Shown piece by piece: positions 8,093-15,667 of a stretch of DNA of 35,599 nucleotides. The notes under the pieces are model-generated. The model saw only the letters and a list, made by a program, of their open reading frames with translations. It was not told where the DNA came from and searched no databases. Location: contig JANXZS010000090.1 in the NCBI GenBank assembly GCA_025355385.1, positions 1-35,599 of the forward strand, read 5' to 3'. The translations under genes and the position numbers were made by a program. Position 1 is the stretch's first letter. Every line of letters starts with the position of its first letter. This stretch comes from Acidobacteriaceae bacterium. GTDB taxonomy: Bacteria > Acidobacteriota > Terriglobia > Terriglobales > Acidobacteriaceae.

Positions 8093-9784
8093 ATGAACCG
8101 TCGCCTCACCCTTGCCTGTGCGTCGCTCGCATGGATTGCACCTGCCTTTACTGGAGCCCAGATGAATCAGGCGAATGCTATTCCCGAATTGCCCCAGGTG
8201 CCTGCGGAGGCACGCCAGGCGGCGGCGGCGATTGACGCGGAAAAGATTCGCGCCCATGTTCGCTTTCTTTCTGACGATCTGCTGGAAGGGCGGGGTCCGG
8301 GGCTGCGCGGAGCGGAAATAGCTTCGCAGTATATCGCTTCTCAGTTCATGTTGTCGGGACTTAAGCCGGCAGGCGAGAACGGCAAGTATTTCCAGAAGGT
8401 TCCGCTGCTGGCGGTGCACACGCTGGAGGATAAGACCAGCTTTACGCTGGAGCCGAAGAATGGCGGACCGATCCAGCTGAAGTATGGCGAGGATTATGTC
8501 ACCAAGGATGAGACCGGCGCTACGGCAGCGGACATTGACGCGCCCATTGTCTTTGTTGGCTATGGCATTGAGGCGCCGGAGTATCAGTGGAACGACTTCA
8601 AGGGCGTGGACGTGAAGGGGAAAGTGCTGCTGGTGATCGTCAATGAGCCGCCGTCCCAGGACGAAAAATTCTTTAAAGGGAAGGCCCTGACCTACTATGG
8701 GCGCTGGACGTACAAGTACGAGGAAGCGGCGCGCAGAGGTGCCGTGGGCGTACTGATTGTTCATCGCACCGATCTGGCCAGCTATGGCTGGGAGGTAGTG
8801 CGCAACTCCCAGGCGATAGAAAAATCCTATTTGCAGAACGATCCTCTTTCGACATTGAAGGCGGCTAGCTGGATCCAGATGGAGGTCGCGCGCAAGCTGC
8901 TCGGCGGGGTAGGCATCGACGCGGATAAAGCCATCGATGCGGCTGGCAAACCGGGCTTCAAAGCGATTGAATTGCCGGTACGGCTGAAGGCTCACATCGC
9001 CAGCAGAATCCGCAAGTATGATTCCAGCAATGTCATCGCTATGGTTCCGGGAGTTTCGGATAAGCAGCAGGCAGTATTCTTCACCGCGCATTACGACCAC
9101 CTGGGCATCGACCCGGACATGAAGGGCGACAACATCTACAACGGGGCGGCGGACAATGCTACCGGCTGCGGAATCCTGCTGGAGATCGCGCGGGCATTTG
9201 CCGAGTCGAAGATCAAGCCTGCCCACGCCGTCTACTTTGCGGCGGTTACGGCAGAGGAGCAAGGATTGCTGGGCTCAGAATATCTCGGGATGCATCCCCC
9301 GATTCCTTCGAGCAGGATTTCGCTCGATCTGAACTACGACATGCTGATGCCGATTGGGATACCGCTCTCGGCCGACGTGAGTGGGGCGGAGCGCACAACT
9401 TTTTATTCAGTTGTGCAGAGCACGGCCAAAGAACTTCACCTGGAACTGGAGCCCGACCCGACGCCCGGTGCTGGCCATTATTACCGCTCGGATCATTTCA
9501 GTATGGCCCGCTTCGGCGTGCCTGCATTTTCGGTGGGGCAGGGTACTCTGTTTGAAGGCCATGACCCGGAGTGGGGCCTGAACCAAGCCAAGGATTTTGT
9601 CGCTAAGCATTATCATCAGCCTTCAGACGAATATCATCACGACTGGGATTTCAGCGGCAATGCGAAGATGGCGCAGTTCGGGTTCTTGCTGGGATGGCAG
9701 GCGTCGGCCATGCCCGCAGTGGTTGGCTGGCAATCTGGCGACGAGTTCGAGGCAGCCCGAAAGAAGAGCATGGGTGGCAAATAG
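8093..9784 (+). CDS. Secreted M28 family zinc aminopeptidase with PA domain
   Basis: An exported metallopeptidase of 563 residues with an AGGAG ribosome-binding site 5 nt before the ATG. A signal peptide covers roughly residues 1-22 (cleavage after FTGAQ likely). A protease-associated domain is inserted at about 145-230 (PIVFVGYGIEAPEY through GVLIVHR). The M28 catalytic domain supplies the di-zinc ligands H333 (TAHYDHLG), D354 (AADNATG), E388/E389 (TAEEQGLLGS), probably D416 (LNYDM) and H468 (YRSDHFS). All expected ligands are present, so it should be active. Family members remove N-terminal residues from peptides in the periplasm or outside the cell. It has its own candidate promoter and appears monocistronic. 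The exact peptide specificity cannot be read from sequence. Confidence 0.93.
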   Translation: MNRRLTLACASLAWIAPAFTGAQMNQANAIPELPQVPAEARQAAAAIDAEKIRAHVRFLSDDLLEGRGPGLRGAEIASQYIASQFMLSGLKPAGENGKYFQKVPLLAVHTLEDKTSFTLEPKNGGPIQLKYGEDYVTKDETGATAADIDAPIVFVGYGIEAPEYQWNDFKGVDVKGKVLLVIVNEPPSQDEKFFKGKALTYYGRWTYKYEEAARRGAVGVLIVHRTDLASYGWEVVRNSQAIEKSYLQNDPLSTLKAASWIQMEVARKLLGGVGIDADKAIDAAGKPGFKAIELPVRLKAHIASRIRKYDSSNVIAMVPGVSDKQQAVFFTAHYDHLGIDPDMKGDNIYNGAADNATGCGILLEIARAFAESKIKPAHAVYFAAVTAEEQGLLGSEYLGMHPPIPSSRISLDLNYDMLMPIGIPLSADVSGAERTTFYSVVQSTAKELHLELEPDPTPGAGHYYRSDHFSMARFGVPAFSVGQGTLFEGHDPEWGLNQAKDFVAKHYHQPSDEYHHDWDFSGNAKMAQFGFLLGWQASAMPAVVGWQSGDEFEAARKKSMGGK

Positions 9785-10009
9785 AGTCGCTGATTTATGT
9801 AGAGTATTATTCTCTTGAGTCATCCTGCTTGCGGTGGAAACCCGTGTCTCAAGCGCCAGAAATGCGGCCCCCGGAGATCAATCGAAATCCGAGACTTTTT
9901 CGTTGAAACTTTAGCGACTGGACCAACCGCAGATCAGAACCTCTGGGGGGAAGAGAGATTGCGATCGGCAAGGCAATTCTCTTACTGCAGCGGGCGTAGA
10001 GAGGTGGTC

Positions 10010-10519
10010 GTGCTTCTTCGCCTTTGCTGTCTGCTGTGCTGTGGGGCGATCGCCCCAGCGCAGGAGGCATCCACGGTGGCGCTCCATCGGCGCGCGGACG
10101 ATCGGGCAGAGAAAAGCACTGTGCCGGTGACTGAAATGAGGGCTCCGTCCAGGTTGCCGCAGGACGCGTCCGGCGAGTATCTTCTGGGCAGTGATCCGGG
10201 CGAAGTGATCCAGATCAGCCTGCAGGATCGGGAGCTGGGGGGGTACATTTCCAAGCGTGGGGATGCGGAGAGCGATCAGGGTACTCCGCTGACATTTTTC
10301 TTTACGCACACCAATCTGGATGGGGCGCGGTTGGGATTCGCCACTCAACAAGTGCATGGAATCTGGTATTCCTTTGAAGGGACGATCGAGCGTGGAATGG
10401 GCAAAACCCGGGCTGAAGAAGGCTATTACCTGCTGCAGGGGACGCTCATGAAGTACGACGTGGCAGGTGGCAGGTCGGAGCGCAGGAGGGTAAGCCTGAA
10501 GCAGTCGCGGCAAGGGTAG
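10010..10519 (+). CDS. Secreted hypothetical protein (169 aa)
   Basis: The frame is open from 9815, but the region before 10000 is Cys/Arg-rich and unlike protein. I therefore choose the GTG at 10010, which has a GAGAGG motif 5 nt upstream and immediately encodes a signal peptide ([19 protein letters not shown]). GTG 10004 is an alternative. The mature protein has a predicted beta-rich segment with [43 protein letters not shown] and a Lys/Arg-rich end. That pattern is consistent with a small beta-barrel-like exported domain, but I recognise no family. A hairpin with a T-run lies downstream. Similar small exported proteins are common in this phylum, but the function is unknown. Confidence 0.65.
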   Translation: MLLRLCCLLCCGAIAPAQEASTVALHRRADDRAEKSTVPVTEMRAPSRLPQDASGEYLLGSDPGEVIQISLQDRELGGYISKRGDAESDQGTPLTFFFTHTNLDGARLGFATQQVHGIWYSFEGTIERGMGKTRAEEGYYLLQGTLMKYDVAGGRSERRRVSLKQSRQG

Positions 10520-10607
10520 GGCAATTCTGGCGTTGGGATGTGAGTGAAGGAGGCGGCTTGAGGGCCGCTTCCAGTTCAAAATCTGCCTCCCCGCGCTCAT
10601 CGCCCGC

Positions 10608-10646
10608 CCAGGAATTGCGCGGATGCTGCGCGTTTTTTATTCCTGG
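10608..10646 (+). terminator. Inverted repeat enclosing a small hairpin and T-run
   Basis: Outer 8-bp perfect arms CCAGGAAT (10608-10615) and ATTCCTGG (10639-10646) enclose a short CGCG/CGCG stem (10618-10621 with 10629-10632) followed by six T residues (10633-10638). The inner part could terminate transcription of the small secreted-protein gene. The outer palindrome suggests a repeat element or an alternative fold. Confidence 0.5.
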
Positions 10647-10716
10647 AGTGAATCCGGCGGTTGATGCATCAAACTTCTGAAAGCAGTTCACAACATGAAT
10701 TTGAAAAGGGGTAGCT

Positions 10717-11145
10717 ATGGAGCGCACAGCAAGTGCCGTTTGGCACGGTGGGTTGAAAGACGGCAAGGGTGTCATCTCTTCGCAGAGTGGGGTGCTGAAG
10801 GAAGCGCAATATTCTTTCGGAACTCGCTTTGAGAACGGGATAGGTACGAATCCGGAGGAATTGATTGCGGCAGCGCACGCTGGTTGCTTCACCATGGCTC
10901 TGAGCGGGCAGTTGACCACTGCCGGCCTGACGCCGGAGTCTATCGAAACGACTGCAGCAGTAACTTTCGGTAAGACCGATGCGGGTCCGACCATCACGAA
11001 AATCGCGCTCGTCACCAAGGCGAAAGTCCCAGGTGCGGACGCAGCAGTGTTCGACAAGGCGGCTCAGGAAGCCAAGGCAAACTGCCCCATCTCGCGGTTA
11101 TTCAAGGGCAATACGGAGATTACGCTGGACGCCAAATTGGTTTGA
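10717..11145 (+). CDS. osmC: OsmC/Ohr family peroxiredoxin-like protein
   Basis: A 142-residue OsmC-type protein. These enzymes reduce organic hydroperoxides using two cysteines, often with a lipoyl or dihydrolipoyl reductant. The two conserved cysteines are C57 ([11 protein letters not shown]) and C123 (ANCPISRLF), and the [16 protein letters not shown] segment is diagnostic. Length matches the OsmC subgroup of the family. The ATG at 10717 follows a GGGG-containing motif (AAAGGGGTAGCT). The gene stands alone between two terminator-like hairpins, so it is probably expressed by itself. The OsmC versus Ohr subgroup is not certain, but the N-terminal [17 protein letters not shown] favours OsmC. 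Confidence 0.92.
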   Translation: MERTASAVWHGGLKDGKGVISSQSGVLKEAQYSFGTRFENGIGTNPEELIAAAHAGCFTMALSGQLTTAGLTPESIETTAAVTFGKTDAGPTITKIALVTKAKVPGADAAVFDKAAQEAKANCPISRLFKGNTEITLDAKLV

Positions 11146-11182
11146 AGAGTTCGGGGATCTGATTTCCAGCTTGCTAGAAGGA

Positions 11183-11215
11183 AGCGCCGCAGCGAAAAGC
11201 TGCGGCGCTTTCATT
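11183..11215 (+). terminator. Intrinsic terminator after osmC
   Basis: A perfect 11-bp stem, AGCGCCGCAGC (11183-11193) with GCTGCGGCGCT (11199-11209), closes a GAAAA loop and is followed by TTCATTTT. It lies 37 nt after the osmC stop. Confidence 0.9.
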
Positions 11216-11251
11216 TTAGGTGGGACGCTCCTGGCAGTCCAGTTTCACGTG

Positions 11252-11368
11252 CTGGAGCGTTTTCAGTTCCGGCGTAGATGAAGCGTCCAAGGTCGACGCG
11301 CGTTTTCTTGAAGAAGAGGCGCACCTTGCTGGTCGTGGCATTACAAAGTAGAACTGAAAATGCTCTAG
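11252..11368. repeat. 117-nt inverted-repeat element whose right end is the stop codon of the next gene
   Basis: Terminal arms CTGGAGCGTTTTCAGTTC (11252-11269) and GAACTGAAAATGCTCTAG (11351-11368) match at 16 of 18 positions. The element lies between convergent osmC and the histidine-phosphotransfer-like gene. Read on the minus strand it starts with CTAGAGCA, and the TAG in that end (11365-11367) is the stop codon of the minus-strand gene. Its size and the terminal TAGAGCA match the pair of elements at 27088 and 31884, although the interiors differ. No coding content is seen. A MITE-like or REP-like origin is inferred. Confidence 0.7.
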
Positions 11369-11670
11369 CTATGTTCCAGGATGTAGGCTCGCAATTCTTG
11401 ATTGACCCGGGCCGCTTGCTGCACGCCGTGCTCCAGGAGCTTCACCCACTGCCGGCTATCTTCAGGAAGCTCGGAAGTACTGAGCAGGTAGCTTGACTGG
11501 ATGATGATCTCCAGTCCGTTGCTTAAATCATGAACGAGTCGCCGAATCTCGACGGCCTGCTCGGGGGCGATGGTGGCGTTTACGGGGGACGCAGGGCCTT
11601 CAGCGGGAGTCGATGTAGCGGATTGTGACTGAGTGAAGGAAGGTTTTGGAATTTTGCTTTCGCTCTTCAT
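11365..11670 (-). CDS. Small histidine-phosphotransfer (DHp/HisKA-like) protein without kinase domain
   Basis: I choose the ATG at 11670 (GAGG motif 10 nt upstream), giving 101 residues; an earlier start at 11769 would add an Arg-rich, unconvincing extension. The first 35 residues are Ser/Thr/Pro-rich and probably disordered. Residues 38-98 form two predicted helices. The first holds an H-box-like LVHDLSNGLEIIIQSSYLL segment with H47 as the likely phospho-acceptor, in the H-D-L-x-N style of HisKA domains. The second helix is VKLLEHGVQQAARVNQELRAYIL. No ATP-binding HATPase domain follows; the gene ends within the 117-nt repeat. It may dimerise with, or take phosphate from, a kinase encoded elsewhere, or it may be a kinase fragment. 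No partner gene is in the window. Confidence 0.65.
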   Translation of the reverse strand: MKSESKIPKPSFTQSQSATSTPAEGPASPVNATIAPEQAVEIRRLVHDLSNGLEIIIQSSYLLSTSELPEDSRQWVKLLEHGVQQAARVNQELRAYILEHS

Positions 11671-11845
11671 CGACAGATGTCCTCTTTGGCGCCAAAGTTC
11701 CGCTCTAATAGTATGCTGAGAAATGCGCTGCCGGGCGAAAGCATCGGCTGTACGGGGCTGAGGCGTCATGGTTTGACACAGAGCGCCGTCTCGGAGAAAC
11801 TATTGTTTCATGCTTATCCGGTGGATTTCGCTGGAGGAGTGACGT

Positions 11846-11932
11846 GCCGGAGTGGCGGAATTGGCAGACGCGCGTGGTTCAGGTCCACGTACTCGCAAGG
11901 GTGTGGGGGTTCGAGTCCCTTCTTCGGCACCA
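11846..11932 (+). tRNA. tRNA-Leu (anticodon CAG)
   Basis: The class II tRNA is 87 nt with encoded CCA. Acceptor arm GCCGGAG (11846-11852) pairs with CTTCGGC (11922-11928, one G-U), then discriminator A and CCA (11929-11932). The D-loop has GAATTGGCAGACGC. The anticodon loop TTCAGGT carries CAG at 11880-11882 between CGTGG and CCACG, a variable arm follows, and the T-arm is GGGGGTTCGAGTCCC-like. It decodes CTG. No integrase or attachment duplication is visible next to it. Confidence 0.97.
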
Positions 11933-12176
11933 ACGAACTTCCTAAACTCCTGACTCACAGCAAATTCTTTGTGATTGTAGGGAGTATGGTGATCCCATAT
12001 TCTCCACTGCACCTCCAGCTGCGCACAGACTCGAGCGACCGGTATGAAGTTCGGATCAGGGTTACGGTTTCGCTGGACATTATGGAACGTCAGTTATAGA
12101 TCCTGCGTGCTCACCCGACCCTAGACTCCGTCGAATTCCGAGAAGAAAATTAGAGTTTTCATCAACGTCCCTGCGG

Positions 12177-13124
12177 TCATCGTGTCAGCGGAACCGGGAC
12201 CGGTTGATGTGCAATAAAATTGCACACCTCGTCCAGCGTGGGCATCGAGGGTTGCGCGCCTGCTCTGGTGACCGAAAGTGCGGCGACAGCTGACGCAAAG
12301 AGTGCTGCATCCACCGGTTCCAATCCGCGAGAGAGCGCGACCGCAAACCCTGCATTCAATGCGTCACCGGCGGCTGTTGTGTCGACAACAGGTACAGAAA
12401 AGGCGGGAAGGTAGTGTCGAATACCGCTTCGGGTCGCTAGTGCAAGTCCGCTGCCTCCCAGCTTGAGAAGCACGTTCTCCGAGCCTAGCGCCAACAAGTC
12501 CGCAGCGAAGGCAACAGCCTCTACGGACGTAAGTACTATTTCCTGCCGATGACTCAACCGGCAAGCCTCACTCTGATTTGGCGTCAGCCATGTAACTGCT
12601 GCCAGCAGCTCTGGAGACAGCTCCTGCACCGGGGCCGGGTCCAGCATAACAGTGATACCAGCGTCCTTGGCGAGGAAAGATGCATAGCACACCGACTCAA
12701 TAGGGACCTCTAATTGGAGCATCAAAATTTTTGCCTGGAGAAACGTTTCACGATGCGTGTCAATGTAATCCGAGGTGATCTGACCATTGGCGCCGGGAAC
12801 GACCACGATGCGGTTGTTGCCTTGCTCATCAATGTTGATGACGGCGACTCCGGAGGCACCGGGATGGCGCTCGAGGGCGGCTACATCCACACCTGAACCT
12901 TTCAGAGAGTTTTCGAGGAGGGAGCCGAAATCGTCTTCGCCAATGGCGCCCATGAAACAGGTCTTTGCACCGAGCCGTGCAGCGCCGACTGCCTGATTTG
13001 CGCCCTTGCCGCCAGGATATATCGCGAACTCCGACCCAGATACGGTCTCCCCTATGTTGGGCAGGCGCAGGCTTCTGGTCACGAGATCTGCATTTACACT
13101 TCCTAGCACGACAATGCAGTCCAC
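12177..13124 (-). CDS. rbsK: Ribokinase (PfkB family)
   Basis: A 315-residue PfkB-family sugar kinase most like ribokinase, which phosphorylates D-ribose to ribose 5-phosphate. It starts at a GTG with GGAG 7 nt upstream. N-terminal signature: VLGSVNADLV, then YPGGKGANQAVGAARLG (around residues 37-53). C-terminal signature: DTTAAGDALNAGF, with the catalytic base D254 and the anion-hole glycine. It lies 28 nt after a GRP/RbsU-type sugar permease, in the order regulator, permease, kinase. That arrangement supports uptake by a secondary transporter followed by phosphorylation. There is no RbsD mutarotase or ABC system here. The exact pentose or nucleoside-derived sugar is inferred from family resemblance. 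Confidence 0.93.
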   Translation of the reverse strand: MDCIVVLGSVNADLVTRSLRLPNIGETVSGSEFAIYPGGKGANQAVGAARLGAKTCFMGAIGEDDFGSLLENSLKGSGVDVAALERHPGASGVAVINIDEQGNNRIVVVPGANGQITSDYIDTHRETFLQAKILMLQLEVPIESVCYASFLAKDAGITVMLDPAPVQELSPELLAAVTWLTPNQSEACRLSHRQEIVLTSVEAVAFAADLLALGSENVLLKLGGSGLALATRSGIRHYLPAFSVPVVDTTAAGDALNAGFAVALSRGLEPVDAALFASAVAALSVTRAGAQPSMPTLDEVCNFIAHQPVPVPLTR

Positions 13125-13152
13125 TGGATAACTCCGTTCTATGTAGACCCTG

Positions 13153-14130
13153 TTAAAAGAGAGGGGCTAGAGCAACGCATGTGAGACCGAGGACAAAAAG
13201 CAAAAACATAGGAGGAAGTAGTTTGCGCGAAACCTGAGGGGCCGTTGCGAACTCCTTCCAGACATACACGCCCCAGAGTGCGGAGACCATCGTGGCTCCC
13301 TGCCCTAACGCGTAGGAGGTGGCCGGCCCAACGATGTGTGTCTGTGATGCCACAAAGTTCGCCTCCGCACCGGTACACCAGATCAAGCCACCGACCAGCG
13401 CGGACAGATGCCACGAGATTTTGGCTCGACGATACGTTCCCCATGAAACCGGTGGGCCCGTTACAAGCGGCCGGCGCATCAAAAAGTAGTTCAGCGGAAG
13501 GGCGCAAATAAGAACACCCAGAGCGAAGAACACCGAGACTGTATAAGGATCAAGTGCGAGCGAGCCGCGCAGGGATTTTGCAACGAGTGGATAGAATAGA
13601 CCCATCAGGACACCCGCGATGATGCTGATCCGGATGCCACGTGAGCTTACGGCAGAATGCGAAGATTCGCGCCGTCGATACGCGAGGGCATCAAGCACGA
13701 TCGCCGATATTACGAGAACGACTCCTGCTGCGATAAACAAGGGATTTCCGACGGGTGCAATCACAAAATTGAGCAGAACACCGACTACCAGGGCCAGACC
13801 AATTCCGATTGGGAAAGCCACTGCCATCCCTGCGATCTCGATGGCTCCAACAAGAAAAAGATTGGCCACGTTGAAGAGGATACCTCCCGCGACAGCCATC
13901 CAGATATGTCCGGAATCAGATTGCGCCAGGCGGATGAAGAAGTTGCTCCCCCCGCCGAGCAGGACCCCCCAGGCGATGCTGCCGATGCAGATACCAACGA
14001 CATAGTCCCAGTAGAAAGCCTGAAAAGGCCATCCGACCGTCAGCTTCATTGTGTTGGCCCAGGACCCCCAACAGAACATGCTGACAAACATGAGGAAAAG
14101 GGCCGCGGCGTACAGTTGCGGTTGATACAT
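13153..14130 (-). CDS. Sugar permease of the DMT superfamily (GRP/RbsU-like)
   Basis: An integral membrane protein with about ten hydrophobic segments and almost no soluble domain. I choose ATG 14130; an AGGAG motif lies 12 nt upstream, and a TTG at 14154 would add eight residues before it. It carries FCWGSWANTMKL near the N-terminus, a repeated glycine-rich helix (AVAFPIGIGLALVVGVLLN), and near the C-terminus YALGQGATMVSALWGVYVWKEF. These are features of glucose/ribose-porter (GRP) proteins and relatives such as RhaT and ureide permeases. The gene is directly followed by ribokinase and preceded by a LacI-type regulator, so ribose or a related sugar is the likely substrate. The family call is firm, the substrate is not. 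Confidence 0.85.
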   Translation of the reverse strand: MYQPQLYAAALFLMFVSMFCWGSWANTMKLTVGWPFQAFYWDYVVGICIGSIAWGVLLGGGSNFFIRLAQSDSGHIWMAVAGGILFNVANLFLVGAIEIAGMAVAFPIGIGLALVVGVLLNFVIAPVGNPLFIAAGVVLVISAIVLDALAYRRRESSHSAVSSRGIRISIIAGVLMGLFYPLVAKSLRGSLALDPYTVSVFFALGVLICALPLNYFLMRRPLVTGPPVSWGTYRRAKISWHLSALVGGLIWCTGAEANFVASQTHIVGPATSYALGQGATMVSALWGVYVWKEFATAPQVSRKLLPPMFLLFVLGLTCVALAPLF

Positions 14131-14193
14131 GGAGACGATTAGCTCCTGATGCAATCAAGGCTTGGTGGCTGCGTGTTTCCTGTCCAATGGCTC

Positions 14194-14211
14194 TGGTAAA
14201 AGCTTTCACGA
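14194..14211. promoter_or_regulatory. Candidate LacI-type operator before the permease gene
   Basis: The palindrome AAAGCTTT (14199-14206) with flanking TGGT and CACGA resembles the A/T-flanked central-GC operators of LacI/PurR/CcpA regulators. It lies upstream of the permease ATG in the gap after the LacI gene. Only the central 8 bp are perfectly symmetrical, with three further matching pairs. Confidence 0.4.
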
Positions 14212-14261
14212 CAAACGGTATTCTGAAGGACTAAAACTGTCAACGGCTTAGAAGTTGTGCT

Positions 14262-15320
14262 TCACCGAGGCTGCGCCGCCGCCTTTTTCCGGGACGGTAA
14301 AGGACGTTCGACAGCAATCGTGCAAACGGACGAGCGGGTACGTAGTTCCGTTGGAAGCACCAGCTGTTCGGCGGGTCTGTCGAACTGCTTGATGCGTTCG
14401 ATGAGTAATCGTGCGGCACACTTACCCATCTGGTATGCGGGCTGATGGACGGAGGTCAAGTTCGGGTCAGTCAGCTCGGCAAAATCGAGATTGTCGAAGC
14501 CGACAATCGACACATCTTGAGGGCAGCGCAGACCGGCCTCGCGCAGCGCTATCAGCGTTCCCGCGGCAATGAGATCGTTCGAAGCGAAGATGCCTGTCGG
14601 CCGCGGAAGCATGCTGATGAGATTTCTGGCCGCAAGGTAGCCGCTGTCACGGGTAAACTGAGCTTCCTGCTGAAACTCGCTTTTAATTTGTAGGCCTGCT
14701 TCCTTACATGCACGTTGAAAGCCGGAGAGCCGCTCGCATCCGATGGAGGAACGAAGGGGGCCGGTGATGATAGCCAGTCGGCGGTGCCCACGAACAATCA
14801 GGTGTTTGGTCGCCTGGTAGGAGCCTTCTTCGTTGTTGGCTTTCACAGAATCTCCTTTCCAGTTGGCGGGACTGCGGTCGATGAACACAACCGGCTTTTT
14901 GTATTGAGTGATCATCGGCTCGATACCGCTGTCAACGGAAGGGATAATCAAAAAGCCAGCAGGGTTAAAGCTGCGGAGATCTGAAAACGCGCCAAGCTCC
15001 TTGGTCGAGCTGTTGTCTGTGTTGCAAAGAATAATGCGATGGAAGTGAAGCGATAATACATCCTCAGCTCCCCGCACGACTGAAGGGAAAAAGGGATTTG
15101 TGATGTCTGGAATGATCATGCCGATGAGATTGGAAGATGCCATGCGGAGACCACGTGCCAGTGCGTTCGGTTGCCATCCGAGCTCATCCATCGCCTGAAC
15201 AACGCGGACCCTCAATTCCTCCCGCACCTTGGTGCTTCCATTGACTACATTGGAAACCGTGCCGATGGAGACTTTCGCTCTCTTCGCGATGTCGTGTGTA
15301 CTGAGCCGCCGCTCTGCCAT
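14262..15320 (-). CDS. LacI family transcriptional regulator
   Basis: A 352-residue repressor-type regulator. The N-terminal helix-turn-helix (STHDIAKRAKVSIGTVSNVVNG, about residues 7-28) and hinge helix (LGWQPNALARGLRM) are typical of LacI. The rest is the periplasmic-binding-like effector domain (IGMIIPDITNPFFP, then VGFDNLDFAELTDPNLTSVHQP near the end). A GGAG ribosome-binding site lies 6 nt before the ATG. It is transcribed ahead of the sugar permease and ribokinase and is probably their regulator. A candidate operator lies between it and the permease. It may also act on its own promoter, upstream of which sits an inverted repeat at 15336-15360. The effector sugar is unknown; ribose is the natural guess. 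Confidence 0.94.
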   Translation of the reverse strand: MAERRLSTHDIAKRAKVSIGTVSNVVNGSTKVREELRVRVVQAMDELGWQPNALARGLRMASSNLIGMIIPDITNPFFPSVVRGAEDVLSLHFHRIILCNTDNSSTKELGAFSDLRSFNPAGFLIIPSVDSGIEPMITQYKKPVVFIDRSPANWKGDSVKANNEEGSYQATKHLIVRGHRRLAIITGPLRSSIGCERLSGFQRACKEAGLQIKSEFQQEAQFTRDSGYLAARNLISMLPRPTGIFASNDLIAAGTLIALREAGLRCPQDVSIVGFDNLDFAELTDPNLTSVHQPAYQMGKCAARLLIERIKQFDRPAEQLVLPTELRTRSSVCTIAVERPLPSRKKAAAQPR

Positions 15321-15335
15321 CGAATTCTCCTGGTT

Positions 15336-15360
15336 GCTATCTCAACACAAGTTGAGCAGC
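15336..15360. promoter_or_regulatory. Inverted repeat in the lacI leader
   Basis: CTCAAC (15341-15346) and GTTGAG (15351-15356) flank a 4-nt spacer, with GCT/AGC outer pairs (15336-15338, 15358-15360). It is about 15 nt upstream of the lacI ribosome-binding site, so it could be an autoregulatory site or leader hairpin. The rest of 15321-15667 (divergent lacI/ddl region) shows no gene that I can support. Confidence 0.4.
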
Positions 15361-15667
15361 TTTCAAACAGAATGCATCAGCGAACCATTGTGCAGCATGG
15401 CGCTCATGTGAGTCAGATTTCTACTACGGCATGCAGGGAGTGGGGCTCACCCCCCGTTGCCGACCTTTCTTCGTATCGTGTGTCTTCGCAGATGAGGCGA
15501 TGGTAAATGTGAAACATTTCAGATAACGAGCTGCCTGCGGACCTGCTGTAGGTCTTATCAAGTCTCAAAGGCTTAGAGAAAATGAAAGGTAACCGAGCGT
15601 TAGCTCTACGGTTAGTAACCAAGATGGCTCCTACTCCCGGCGCTTGCACATACAATGAAATGCGATC

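Noticed and set aside
8081-9262. 393-codon open frame antisense to the M28 peptidase
   Set aside because: Composition is unlike a protein (Arg/Leu/His-rich) and all M28 ligands are on the plus strand.
11933-12176. Integrated element next to tRNA-Leu
   Set aside because: No integrase, no repeated tRNA 3' end, and no change in gene content beyond the tRNA.
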